The translations under genes and the position numbers were made by a program. From positions 1-64,000 of the forward strand of contig RDXN01000048.1 of the NCBI GenBank assembly GCA_004292855.1: a stretch of DNA of 64,000 nt, in the 5' to 3' direction. Shown here piece after piece: positions 44,072 to 52,894 of this stretch (positions are counted from its first letter, which is position 1; each line of letters begins with the position of its first letter). Origin of the DNA: Cytophagales bacterium. Its GTDB lineage: Bacteria; Bacteroidota; Bacteroidia; Cytophagales; Spirosomataceae. The notes beneath the pieces were generated by a model that was not told where the DNA came from, ran no database searches, and saw only the letters and a program-made list of their open reading frames with translations.

Positions 44072-46516
44072 TCAGCGGCCCCCGCCCTTGGCGTCGTCGT
44101 TGCTGATTTTCTTGCTCTGCTTGCCGCCCCCCGCGCTCATTTGCCCAAACTTGTAGCTGAATGTGAGTCGTGCGGCCCGGTTCACATAGGCCCCCCGGTT
44201 CACCGACGTGAAGCTCGGTGCCTCCGACTCGGCCCTGATCCGCACCTCCCGGTTGAAGGGGTTATTCACGTTCAGCGTGAGCGTGGCTTTCTTTTTCATG
44301 AACTCCTTCTTGGCGGCAAACCCGTAATAATACCAGCCCGTTTGCCGGAACTGTAGCCCAAGCCAGCCCGTGTTGGTATAGCCGTTAAACTGCACGGTCC
44401 AGTCTTTGGGGAGTTTGTAGCTCACATCCGGCCCAATGCCGAAAACCCAACCCGCGTTGCTCTGTTGCAGGGCTACGCTCGACAGCGAGAGGTAGGTGAG
44501 TTCGGTGTTGATGCTCACGTTCATGTTCTTGTTGGGCTGCGCACTCACGTTCAGATTGATGCCGTAGCTGCCGTTGCGCCCAATGTTGAGCGGGGTTGTG
44601 AGGGCCACCCCGTCGGCATCCACGGTTGTGAGCCATTCAATCGAGTTGTTGGTTTGCCGCCAGAACAGCGAGGTGTTTAGCGAGAAACCTTTGTCGTTGA
44701 ATGTGCTGTACGAAAACTCGGTTGCGTGGGTCAGTTCGGGGCGCAGAAACGGGTTGCCGGTCTGTATGTTTTTCGCATCGCTGTAGTTACGGAACGGGTT
44801 TAGAAACCAGATCAATGGGCGCGAGATGCGTTGGGTGTAGGCTACCTTAAACGTGTGGCTTTTGTTTACCGTTTTAGCAATCGTCAGGCTCGGTACGAAG
44901 TTGTTAAAGTGCGTGCGAAACTGGGTTTGGTCGGTAATAAAATTGCCGTCGATGTTGGTGCGCTCAAACCGGAGGCCGGTCGTGATGGCCCACTTTTTCT
45001 TGTTGTCGTACCGTAGCGACGTATAGCCTGCCAACACGCGCTGAATGTAGCTAAACTCGCTCGACCGCGCCGGAATGCGTACATAGTCGGCTTCGAGGCC
45101 CGTTGTCGATTCGTCGGTTACGAACTCGCTGCCAATAAACCGCTGAATGGTTTTGGCCCCGGTTTCCCACTTCAAACTGGCCGAATCGCGTAGTTTATAA
45201 GGGTTTGTGAAGTCGGCCTGAAACGTAAACTCATTGTTGCGGCTCAGGTTGGTGCTACGTTCGAGGTAACTTGCCCGCTCGGCCCCGGTGTTCACCTGAT
45301 CGAGGTCGTAGAAATAGTTATCGGGCATGTAGCTATACTGCGACAGGAACGAGAATTCTTTATCGGGCTTTTTGAACGTGCGGGTCCAGCCGAGGTTAAA
45401 TTCGGCGTTGCCGTAGGGGTTACGGAACCGGATGTCGCGCCGGTAGTCTTCCAACACCCGGCCATCCGTGGCCACAAGGCGGTTTGTTAGTTGGCTGTTG
45501 TTGGGGAAGTCGCCCCCCCAGATGTTGGCCGAAAAGTTAACCCGATTGAGCGAATCGGGGTCGTAATCAAGGCTCAGCTCACTGTGACCCCCCACCCCGT
45601 TATTGTCGGCAGAGCTGCCCTGAGTGAGCGTGTTGAGGGGTTGTCCGTTGGCGAGGGTTGTACGAATGGTCTCGCCCTCACGGATATTACGGTAGTTATA
45701 TACGTTGCCCGAAGCGGCCAACCCAATCTTGCCTTTTTTGACGTTGATGTTGCCACCCAGCGAGTTGTTAAAATTGCCCAGGGTCGCGTTTACGGTGCCG
45801 TTGGTGCCCTGTAACTGTTTTTTGGTGATGATGTTGATGACCCCCGCCGACCCCTCGGCATCGTACTTAGCCCCCGGACTCGTAATTACCTCCACCGACT
45901 TGATAATGTTAGCAGGCATCTGCTTCAGGGCGTCGGCCAAATTGCGGGCCATTATACTCGACGGTTTGCCGTTGACCAGTACTTTCAAATTGCCACTGCC
46001 CCGCATTTTCACGTTGCCGTCCAAGTCGACCGTGAGCATGGGCACCTTGCGCAACACGTCGGCAGCGGTGCCGCCCGTGTTGGTTGCGTCTATTTCGGCG
46101 TTGTACACGAGCTTATCGCCCTTATCCTCAACCAACGGGCGACGCCCGGCCACGGTGACCTCTTTCAAATTCTTGGCATCGGGGGCAACCACAATCGTAC
46201 CCAAATCGACAGCGGGTTTCTCGGCGGTGAACACGACTTTGTTGAGGGTTTTAGATTGATACCCCACAAACGAGACCACGACCTGATACGTACCGAGGGG
46301 AATGTTGTCGAGCGCGAACGCGCCTTTATCGTCGGTGGTGCCGCCCGATTGGATTTTCTTGTCGGCGTTCAAAACTGCCACCGTGGCGTAGGGAACGGCC
46401 TTAGTTGTTGTAGAATCGGTAACAATTCCGGTCAATTTACCAGCGTTGACCGATTGAGCAACTAGAATGCGTGGTAAAAACCAAAGGAGAAGAAGGCAAG
46501 CGTATAGTTTGTTCAT
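44072..46516 (-). CDS. TonB-dependent receptor, outer-membrane beta-barrel family
   Basis: About 814 residues from ATG 46516 (signal MNKLYACLLLLWFLPRILVAQ). Order: carboxypeptidase-regulatory-like domain (about 25-105, GKLTGIVTDSTTTKAVPYATV); plug (about 115-225, DVLRKVPMLTVD, VLVNGKPSS, SVEVITSPGAKYDAEGSAGV, INIITKK); then a large barrel of the OMP_b-brl_3 type, with a Lys/Gly-rich tail after the last strand (TFSYKFGQMSAGGGKQS). This type imports metal complexes, peptides or other small molecules, but no substrate clue is present. No SusD neighbour exists. The 51-bp longer frame upstream lacks a plausible signal. Confidence 0.95.
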   Translation of the reverse strand: MNKLYACLLLLWFLPRILVAQSVNAGKLTGIVTDSTTTKAVPYATVAVLNADKKIQSGGTTDDKGAFALDNIPLGTYQVVVSFVGYQSKTLNKVVFTAEKPAVDLGTIVVAPDAKNLKEVTVAGRRPLVEDKGDKLVYNAEIDATNTGGTAADVLRKVPMLTVDLDGNVKMRGSGNLKVLVNGKPSSIMARNLADALKQMPANIIKSVEVITSPGAKYDAEGSAGVINIITKKQLQGTNGTVNATLGNFNNSLGGNINVKKGKIGLAASGNVYNYRNIREGETIRTTLANGQPLNTLTQGSSADNNGVGGHSELSLDYDPDSLNRVNFSANIWGGDFPNNSQLTNRLVATDGRVLEDYRRDIRFRNPYGNAEFNLGWTRTFKKPDKEFSFLSQYSYMPDNYFYDLDQVNTGAERASYLERSTNLSRNNEFTFQADFTNPYKLRDSASLKWETGAKTIQRFIGSEFVTDESTTGLEADYVRIPARSSEFSYIQRVLAGYTSLRYDNKKKWAITTGLRFERTNIDGNFITDQTQFRTHFNNFVPSLTIAKTVNKSHTFKVAYTQRISRPLIWFLNPFRNYSDAKNIQTGNPFLRPELTHATEFSYSTFNDKGFSLNTSLFWRQTNNSIEWLTTVDADGVALTTPLNIGRNGSYGINLNVSAQPNKNMNVSINTELTYLSLSSVALQQSNAGWVFGIGPDVSYKLPKDWTVQFNGYTNTGWLGLQFRQTGWYYYGFAAKKEFMKKKATLTLNVNNPFNREVRIRAESEAPSFTSVNRGAYVNRAARLTFSYKFGQMSAGGGKQSKKISNDDAKGGGR

Positions 46517-46546
46517 GAGGGAGTTCAGTGGAACCGTGTGTTCGTA

Positions 46547-46554
46547 CAAAAGTA
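46547..46554 (-). promoter_or_regulatory. -7 promoter box (TACTTTTG) for the TonB-receptor gene
   Basis: The complement of CAAAAGTA is an exact TAnnTTTG match, 31 bp before the preferred start codon. No matching -33 box at 19-21 bp, so support is partial. Confidence 0.4.
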
Positions 46555-46694
46555 GGGCGTTGCTCACATGCGCCGACGTTGTTACGATTCTTTAACAATC
46601 TTTTACGATTAAACGAACCACGCCCATGCCCAATTCCCATTCTGCTGGCAGAAAGATGCCCTGTTCCCCCGGAACGTTGCATGAGCTAACGACA

Positions 46695-47156
46695 TTATTC
46701 GTCTTCGGCTCCTAAAACCTGCCAGATCAGATCAGACTCGTAGCCCTTGCTCAGGGCGTAGCGAACTAGTTTTTGCTTGACCACAAGCGGGTTATCGTCA
46801 CGGATAGTCAGGCGTTTCTTGTCGAGCAACTGCGCGAGGGTGGCGCGGTAATCGTCGGGGGCGATTTCTTTCAGGGCCTGATCGAGGTTGATACCCGTAA
46901 TGCCGCGCTGTTGCAGGTGCTGCCGGATTTTGCGTTTACCCCAGTGCTTCACCCGAAACTTACCCCCCGCAAAGGTCTTGGCAAACCGCCCCTCGTTCAG
47001 GTAGTTCTGGCTAATCAGCTCCGCGATGATCTCCTCAGCATCGTCGCCGTAGATATCCCAATCGTCCAGCCGGTCGCGGACTTCCTGCTGGGTTCGTTCC
47101 TGATACGCGCAAAATGAAGCGGCTTTGCGGAGAGCGTCTTTGAGGTATTCGGTCAT
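46695..47156 (-). CDS. recX: RecX-family regulatory protein
   Basis: A 153-residue helical protein with the RecX pattern: an N-terminal CAYQERTQQEVRDRL helix, LISQNYLNEGRFAKTFAGGKFR, then WGKRKIRQHLQQRGI and a final helical repeat. RecX binds RecA filaments and limits recombination. recA is not in the window, so this gene stands apart from it. Length is normal. Confidence 0.92.
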   Translation of the reverse strand: MTEYLKDALRKAASFCAYQERTQQEVRDRLDDWDIYGDDAEEIIAELISQNYLNEGRFAKTFAGGKFRVKHWGKRKIRQHLQQRGITGINLDQALKEIAPDDYRATLAQLLDKKRLTIRDDNPLVVKQKLVRYALSKGYESDLIWQVLGAEDE

Positions 47157-47262
47157 GGAATCATGTAGCGGGATCGGTCCGGCGTTCCGGTTCCAAATCC
47201 GCGCGTTTTGGAGAGCAGGGCTATTTCAGAACAAAAATAGCCACCGAAAGGCTCCTCACCCC

Positions 47263-48222
47263 TCAAAACTTCAAGCCCAATTCCAAACTGACCAGCCGGT
47301 TACGTACGGTGAGATCTTTGGGGCGGGCAATTTCGAGCAGGCCGCGTTGGTAGCTAACCCCGATGTTGAGCGCGTTGGTCCGGTTCAGGCGGTATTGGAT
47401 GCCCCCACCCAGGAGCCATGCCGCATCGGCAAAACCAAACTGACGTCGGGTTCCGTCGCGTTGGGCCACCTGATAATACACGTTGGTGGTCTCCTGCAAG
47501 GCTTTTTCGGCCAGTTTTACGTCGAGTACCCCACCTGTTTGGATGTATAGCCGCGAGGTTGGGAAGAGGTTGTTGGCAAACAACTTCACCGTCAAGGGTA
47601 CCTGCACGTACTGCAAGTTATAGACGCCCTCTTTCACCGGCGCACCGGGGTTCCAGATGCGCTCGCCGTAGGAGCCGGGAATCCGGTAGCCCACGCGTTT
47701 GATCGTGTACCACGCCCCCGTGCTGAAGGCGTACCGATCCTTGAAAAAGAAGTAGTCCAGACTCACACCCACGCTGGGCCGCACGGCGGTGCCATTGGGC
47801 GCGAAACCCTGATAATTACCTGAACCCCCAACCACATTGGCTGATACGTTGGGTGCAAACCGCAAACTCATCTCGATCAGGCGGCTTGGCCGCTCATAGT
47901 CAGGGCCGGAATAATCGGGTTCGGGCGTGCGCCGGTCTCGCGTCCGGCGAGCCTGCTCGTACTCACGATCCACCTCCGACGAACCAGTTGATTTCTTGCG
48001 CCGTTTGCGGATGGGTTTTTCGTCGTACACGGGCACGTCCCAGCGCGACGAGCGGGTCTGTGTGGGTTGCGCGTAACCCTCGCCCAGGATTTTGCGGAAA
48101 CGCCGTTCGGTTACGCGGGCGGTGGCGTATTCGTGAGTGGCCGTCTGTTGCGTTTGCGCCCACGAGGCCGCTGTCAGGAGGGTAAGGACTAAAATCAGAC
48201 CGGGGGCTGCAACTTTTTTCAT
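47263..48222 (-). CDS. PorT-like outer-membrane beta-barrel protein
   Basis: A 319-residue protein with a signal peptide (MKKVAAPGLILVLTLLTAASWAQ). An Arg/Lys/Glu-rich stretch (about 60-115) precedes an eight-strand-type barrel: LIEMSLRFAPNVSANV, GVSLDYFFFKDRYAFSTGAWY, LQYVQVPLTVKLFAN, and a final RLVSLELGLKF strand. It resembles the PorT/outer-membrane-protein beta-barrel family of Bacteroidota. In T9SS bacteria PorT is a secretion component, but many paralogues exist, so a specific T9SS role is not claimed. Confidence 0.85.
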   Translation of the reverse strand: MKKVAAPGLILVLTLLTAASWAQTQQTATHEYATARVTERRFRKILGEGYAQPTQTRSSRWDVPVYDEKPIRKRRKKSTGSSEVDREYEQARRTRDRRTPEPDYSGPDYERPSRLIEMSLRFAPNVSANVVGGSGNYQGFAPNGTAVRPSVGVSLDYFFFKDRYAFSTGAWYTIKRVGYRIPGSYGERIWNPGAPVKEGVYNLQYVQVPLTVKLFANNLFPTSRLYIQTGGVLDVKLAEKALQETTNVYYQVAQRDGTRRQFGFADAAWLLGGGIQYRLNRTNALNIGVSYQRGLLEIARPKDLTVRNRLVSLELGLKF

Positions 48223-48323
48223 TATTTCGTGCGTTTTGGAAAGTGGGGCCGCGTTATACGTCTATGACACAAGACAGCCGTAATGGATTAATCCCTCGCG
48301 TAAACCATTCTTTTTACAGCCCA

Positions 48324-49304
48324 ATGCGTTTTTCTGCCGCCCTATGTGGGCTTTTTACGATTCTCCTGCTCAACTCGTGTGCCAAAACCGACGAGGTTCC
48401 GCTCGACCGGCTCGATCAGGCTCTGTTTGCGGCAAAATCCCCCGACCAAATCAGGGAATTTCTCTCGAAAAACCCCACCCTCACCGAGTTGTACCTGCGC
48501 CCCGACCCAACCGTTTCGATGGATAGCCTGGTGGCGGATTTACACCATCGGGTTAACGACCCCGAACTGAACGTATTGTATGAGCAGGTTCAGGACGAGT
48601 TTCCGGCCAAAGGTAATCTGCTTGCCCGTCAACTGGGCGAGGCTTTTGCGAACATTCAGAAAACATACCCCGATTTCAAGGCTCCCCGCGTGGTGACTAT
48701 AGCCACCGGGTTTATGGGACCCGACCTGCTTGTGACGGATAGCCTGGTGGTGATCGGGTTGGATTACTTCGTAGGACCGAAAGCAAAATACCGCCCTCGC
48801 GGACCGGAGTTTCCGCAATATATTTTGCGTCGGTATGCTCCCGGTTATGTGGCCCCCTCCATCGTATTTTCGCTGGCTGATCGCTATAATATAAGTGACA
48901 AGGGCGACCAAACGATGCTGGCCGATATGGTCTATTACGGCAAAGGCTACGTGTTTGCCAAAACCATGATGCCCGAAATAGCCGACAGCCTGTTGATCGG
49001 GTATTCCGACACGCAGTTGACCGAAACCTACAACGCGCAAGACATGGTCTGGGCGCATTTTATTGATAATCAGTTGCTCTACGAAGCCCGACCCGATGTG
49101 AAGGCCCGCTACATGAATGAGCGGCCATTCACGTCGGAAATTGGGTCGCGCTGCCCCGGTGCCATTGGTCGCTGGGTAGGTTGGCGCATTGTGGGGCGAT
49201 ATGTTGACAAACAAACCAGCCCCGATATTAAGGCACTGATGGCCGAGACTGATGCCAAAAAACTATTTCAGGCATCAGGGTATAAGGGGCAGAAGGACGA
49301 GTAA
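48324..49304 (+). CDS. gldB: Gliding motility lipoprotein GldB
   Basis: About 326 residues, starting at ATG 48324 (MRFSAALCGLFTILLLNSC), which puts the lipobox Cys at about residue 19; longer frames upstream lack a signal. The body matches GldB: DRLDQALFA near the start, VTIATGFMGPDLLVTDSLVVIGLDYFVG, YNAQDMVWAHFIDNQLLYE, and RCPGAIGRWVGWRIVGRYV. GldB is needed for gliding in Flavobacterium johnsoniae and is conserved with the T9SS. It fits the T9SS sorting domain found at 39912-42440. Confidence 0.93.
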   Translation: MRFSAALCGLFTILLLNSCAKTDEVPLDRLDQALFAAKSPDQIREFLSKNPTLTELYLRPDPTVSMDSLVADLHHRVNDPELNVLYEQVQDEFPAKGNLLARQLGEAFANIQKTYPDFKAPRVVTIATGFMGPDLLVTDSLVVIGLDYFVGPKAKYRPRGPEFPQYILRRYAPGYVAPSIVFSLADRYNISDKGDQTMLADMVYYGKGYVFAKTMMPEIADSLLIGYSDTQLTETYNAQDMVWAHFIDNQLLYEARPDVKARYMNERPFTSEIGSRCPGAIGRWVGWRIVGRYVDKQTSPDIKALMAETDAKKLFQASGYKGQKDE

Positions 49305-49447
49305 TGCCGGATAGTATCCGGCATAGCCGTAAGGCTAATAAGGGCACAAAAATGGACTTGGGCTGAACTGCAACGTAGTTTCTCATCTCCAAAAGTTAAG
49401 ATTTAGTAGAAAATTGGCCTTACGGCCATGCCGGTTAGTAACCGGCA
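49305..49447. repeat. Inverted repeat filling the gldB-ABC exporter gap
   Basis: Arms 49305-49335 and 49417-49447 (31 bp, 27 matching; core GCCGGATAGTATCCGGCATA) each contain a smaller palindrome. The left arm begins directly after the gldB stop codon, and the right arm ends 11 bp before the ABC start codon. Confidence 0.85.
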
Positions 49448-49458
49448 CTACAAAATGT

Positions 49459-51270
49459 ATGGCAAAAGGACGACGAAATTTTGGCGATGACGCCAACCCG
49501 GAAGACAAAAAGCCCCTGACTCGTGAGAGCTTCAAACGGGCAGTGAGCATTTTTCGATTCATAAAACCCTACACTGGTCTTTACGTGTTGGGATTCATTT
49601 TTTTGATTTTGTCGACGGGGACAACCCTCAGTTTCGGGTTGCTCATTGGCCAGATCACGAGTGTAATTCAGGGCAAATCGGCTTTTACTCTTAATCAGGT
49701 AACGCTGTTTTTTGTGGGCGTGCTGATTGCGCAGGCGGTTTTCTCGTTTTTTCGCATCTGGTTTTTCTCGCAAGTTAGCGAGCGGGCGATGGCCGATGTG
49801 CGCAAGGCTACATACAGCAAAATCGTGACGTTGCCCATTCCATTTTTTGAGCAACGGCGCGTGGGTGAACTTACGAGCCGGATCTCTGCCGATGTTTCGC
49901 AATTACAGGACGTACTGACACTCACGTTGGCCGAACTATTCCGGCAGATCGCCACGCTCACTATCGGCACGGGCATTATTTTGTACGTTTCCTGGAAACT
50001 GACCCTGTTTATGCTGGGCACGTTCCCGGTCATCATCATTGCCGCGATGGTATTTGGGCGGTTTATCCGAAAACTGTCGAAACAGGCGCAGGACCAACTG
50101 GCCGACGCCAACGTGGTGGTTGAAGAAACGCTCCAGTCGATTAATGTGGTGAAGGCGTTCACGAACGAACGCTACGAGATCGGTCGGTACAGCACGGCTC
50201 TGGCCAAGGTGGTTAACACGGCTCTGCGGGCGGCTAAGTTCCGGGGTGGGTTTGTGTCGTTTGTGATTTTCGCCCTGTTTGGGGGGATCATCGGCGTAGT
50301 TTGGTATGGAGGTACGCTTGTGCAAGGGGGCGAAATGCCCTTTGCCGACCTGCTCACGTTTATTGTGTACACGATGTTTATCGGTGGCTCGGTGGCGGGC
50401 ATGGGCGATTTGTACGCCCAATTGCAAAAGACAATCGGAGCTTCGGAGCGGATTCTGGAGATTATCGGCGAAACCTCGGAGGTCGATGCCGAATACCAGG
50501 CTCCCGCGTTGACCGTACCCATTCAGGGCCACGTGGCGTTTGAGAACGTCCGGTTCTCCTACCCCTCCCGGACCGACATGGAAGTGCTGAAGGGCATTTC
50601 GTTGCAGGTTGAAGCGGGCCGCAAGATTGCGTTGGTTGGGCAAAGTGGCGCGGGTAAATCGACCATCGTGCAACTGCTCATGCGCTATTACCAAACCGAT
50701 AAAGGGCGCATTACGGTCGATGGGCGTAACCTGATCGATTACAACATTACGAACCTCCGGCAAAACATAGCCGTAGTGCCCCAGGAGGTGATGCTGTTTG
50801 GCGGGACCATCCTCGAAAACATTCAATACGGTCGGCCTGGAGCCACCGAAGCGGAGGTGCGCGAGGCTGCTCGCAAAGCCAACGCACTGGAGTTTGTCGA
50901 CTCGTTTCCTGATGGTTTTCAGACCGTTGTGGGCGAACGTGGCGTAAAACTATCGGGGGGGCAGCGGCAACGCATTGCCATCGCCCGCGCCATCCTGAAA
51001 GACCCGGCTATCCTGATTCTGGACGAAGCAACCAGCTCGCTCGATGCCGAATCGGAAAAGCTGGTACAGGACGCGCTCGACATTCTGATGCAGGACCGCA
51101 CCACGATCATTATTGCCCACCGATTGGCCACCATCCGCAAGGTCGATACGATCTATGTGTTGCGCGAGGGGCAGATTGCCGAGCAGGGCACCCACGACGA
51201 ACTCGCCCACCTCGAAGACGGTCTCTACGCGAATCTGGTTAAATTGCAGTTTGAAACCATTGATTCATGA
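49459..51270 (+). CDS. ABC exporter, fused membrane and ATPase domains (MsbA/ABCB type)
   Basis: About 603 residues from ATG 49459 (MAKGRRNFGDD); an earlier frame overlaps the repeat and is unlikely. A six-helix membrane domain (about 35-320) contains the coupling-helix region RVGELTSRISADVSQLQD. The ATPase domain has Walker A GQSGAGKST (about 394), Q-loop VVPQEVMLFGG, signature KLSGGQRQR (about 497) and Walker B ILILDEATSSLD (about 516), with switch His in IAHRLATI. It works as a homodimer, exporting lipid, drug or peptide. The Fur-family gene begins inside its stop codon, which links its expression to a metal-responsive regulator. Confidence 0.95.
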   Translation: MAKGRRNFGDDANPEDKKPLTRESFKRAVSIFRFIKPYTGLYVLGFIFLILSTGTTLSFGLLIGQITSVIQGKSAFTLNQVTLFFVGVLIAQAVFSFFRIWFFSQVSERAMADVRKATYSKIVTLPIPFFEQRRVGELTSRISADVSQLQDVLTLTLAELFRQIATLTIGTGIILYVSWKLTLFMLGTFPVIIIAAMVFGRFIRKLSKQAQDQLADANVVVEETLQSINVVKAFTNERYEIGRYSTALAKVVNTALRAAKFRGGFVSFVIFALFGGIIGVVWYGGTLVQGGEMPFADLLTFIVYTMFIGGSVAGMGDLYAQLQKTIGASERILEIIGETSEVDAEYQAPALTVPIQGHVAFENVRFSYPSRTDMEVLKGISLQVEAGRKIALVGQSGAGKSTIVQLLMRYYQTDKGRITVDGRNLIDYNITNLRQNIAVVPQEVMLFGGTILENIQYGRPGATEAEVREAARKANALEFVDSFPDGFQTVVGERGVKLSGGQRQRIAIARAILKDPAILILDEATSSLDAESEKLVQDALDILMQDRTTIIIAHRLATIRKVDTIYVLREGQIAEQGTHDELAHLEDGLYANLVKLQFETIDS

Positions 51271-51680
51271 CAGCCGCACAGACCTTACGAAATGCCGACT
51301 TGCGCCATACAAATGGCCGTGAGGAGGTATTGAATTTATTTTTGGACGCCGACCACGCTCTATCGCACAGCGACATTGAGAATGGCCTCGGGCCCGACCA
51401 CGACCGGGTGACGATTTACCGGACTCTACGCACGTTCGTGGACAAAGGCCTGTTACATAAGGTATTGGACGATGGTGGTAACCCCAAATACGCGCTCTGC
51501 CGCGATACGTGCGCGTCGGGGCATCATCACCACGAACACGTGCATTTCAAGTGCGACAACTGCGGGCAAACCACTTGCCTCGATCAGGTGCATATTCCGG
51601 CCGTTGCCCTGCCCGAAGGCTACAACCGCAAAGAGATGAACCTGTTGATTCAGGGCGTTTGCCTGGAGTGTAACAAGTGA
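51267..51680 (+). CDS. Fur-family metal-responsive repressor
   Basis: A 137-residue regulator with a winged-helix N-terminal domain (LRHTNGREEVLNLFLDA, ALSHSDIENGL, RVTIYRTLRTFVDKGLLHKV), then a His/Cys-rich dimerisation domain: GHHHHEHVHFKCDNCGQTTC with its CxxC structural zinc site, and a final CLECN. It is likely a Zur, PerR or Fur type; the metal cannot be told from these motifs. The ATG overlaps the ABC exporter stop (ATGA). Confidence 0.93.
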   Translation: MTAAQTLRNADLRHTNGREEVLNLFLDADHALSHSDIENGLGPDHDRVTIYRTLRTFVDKGLLHKVLDDGGNPKYALCRDTCASGHHHHEHVHFKCDNCGQTTCLDQVHIPAVALPEGYNRKEMNLLIQGVCLECNK

Positions 51681-51755
51681 TGTTATTATACTCCAAACAA
51701 ACGTCCAGTTATTCTTTAAGCTGATTAAACGTTCAAAAATGAGATCAACATGCGC

Positions 51756-51846
51756 TTTTGTCATCCCGACGCAGGAGGGATCTAGCTTGCTGACACACAA
51801 ATTGAGCGTTGCCCGAGTAGATCCCTCATTCTTCGGGATGACAAAA
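51756..51846. repeat. GTCATCCCGACG palindromic repeat, copy 1, covering the beta-lactamase start codon
   Basis: Arms 51756-51784 and 51818-51846 (29 bp, 26 matching). The same element recurs at 54749-54836. The beta-lactamase ATG (51838) lies inside the right arm. Confidence 0.88.
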
Positions 51847-52773
51847 AAAGCATTCGAACGAATATCTACAGGGGTTTTTCTTCTCATACTCATTGTTCTG
51901 AACGCTAACGCCCAAACAAAAGCTAAAACCGGCTTTGGCTTGCCTGTCGACAAGTCGGAGTTTCAAGTATTTATTGATGGCTTATCAACAAAAGTGCAGG
52001 GCCGGATTGGCATGTCGGCGTTGCTAATCGAAACCGGCGAGACGGTCGGCTACAAAGCCGACGAACGCTTCCCGATGCAGAGCGTTTATAAATTCCCTAT
52101 TGGGATGGCCGCGCTCTATGCCGTCGATCAGGGCATTTTGAAGCTGGACAAATCGGTGAAAGTCGCGAATGAGGAATACGTGTCAGCAGCACAGCACAGC
52201 CCCCTGCGTGATGGAAACCCCGATGGGGCGATGGTTACCGTGAAGGAGTTACTGCGGTTAGCTGTTTCGGAAAGCGATGGCACGGCAAGCGACGTGCTGA
52301 TGCGATTGGTGGGCGGTGCTCAGTCGGTTATGAACTACCTTCAGGCCATTGGGATCACGGGTGTGATTGTGAAAAACACTGAGAAGGAACTGGGCGCGAC
52401 CAATTCAGTGCAGTACGACAACTGGGCAACCCCCATACAGGCCACCCTTTTGTTGAAGCAATTTCAATTAGGTAAAGGCTTGTCGGTTAGCAGCCGGGCG
52501 TTGCTGATGCAGTTGATGACCGATACCCAAACAGGCCTGCAACGACTGAAAGGCAACCTGCCTCCGGGTACGGTGGTGGCTCACAAAACAGGCACATCAG
52601 GCACCCGCGAGGGCATCACGGCAGCCACCAACGATATCGGCATTATCACCCTTCCTAACGGGCGACACATAGCCATCGCCGTTTTTGTGACCGACGCCAA
52701 AGCCGACCAAACCACCCGCGAAGGGGCAATTGCTCAGATCGCCAGGAAGGTTTGGGAGAAGTACCAGCTTTAA
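51838..52773 (+). CDS. Class A beta-lactamase
   Basis: About 311 residues from ATG 51838, with a clean signal peptide (MTKKAFERISTGVFLLILIVLNANA). Catalytic motifs: SVYK with nucleophile Ser82 and Lys85, SDG at about 146-148 (the SDN loop with Gly as the third residue), an omega-loop region NTEKELGATNSVQYDNWATP carrying the general-base Glu, and HKTGTSGT near 249-256. Features such as YDNWATP suggest the A2 branch common in Bacteroidota (CfxA, CblA, PER, VEB relatives). It would hydrolyse beta-lactams in the periplasm; the spectrum is unknown. The start codon lies in one palindromic repeat and the stop codon in another. Confidence 0.93.
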   Translation: MTKKAFERISTGVFLLILIVLNANAQTKAKTGFGLPVDKSEFQVFIDGLSTKVQGRIGMSALLIETGETVGYKADERFPMQSVYKFPIGMAALYAVDQGILKLDKSVKVANEEYVSAAQHSPLRDGNPDGAMVTVKELLRLAVSESDGTASDVLMRLVGGAQSVMNYLQAIGITGVIVKNTEKELGATNSVQYDNWATPIQATLLLKQFQLGKGLSVSSRALLMQLMTDTQTGLQRLKGNLPPGTVVAHKTGTSGTREGITAATNDIGIITLPNGRHIAIAVFVTDAKADQTTREGAIAQIARKVWEKYQL

Positions 52774-52857
52774 CCCTGGCAGTGGTCTGCAAAACCCTGG
52801 CAGTGGTTTTTTTTATAATGCGCCCTGCTTCAAACCACTGCCAGGGTTAAAGCTGGT
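52763..52857. repeat. AACCCTGGCAGTGG palindromic repeat covering the beta-lactamase stop codon
   Basis: Arms 52763-52786 and 52834-52857 are perfect 24-bp inverted copies. A second copy of the core (52793-52809) also pairs with 52832-52848 over 17 bp, so two competing hairpins are possible. The final codons of the beta-lactamase gene (Gln-Leu-stop) lie in the left arm. A T-tract in the loop may also let it end transcription. Confidence 0.88.
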
Positions 52858-52894
52858 GCCATTTTAATTTAACGCGCAGTACCGCCAACCCCCA

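Noticed and set aside
6475-50961. Runs of seven G at 6475-6481 and 50955-50961 as possible phase-variation tracts
   Set aside because: Both lie inside conserved coding sequence (Gly-rich DUF11 and the LSGGQ signature); slippage would break essential parts and there is no sign of alternative frames.
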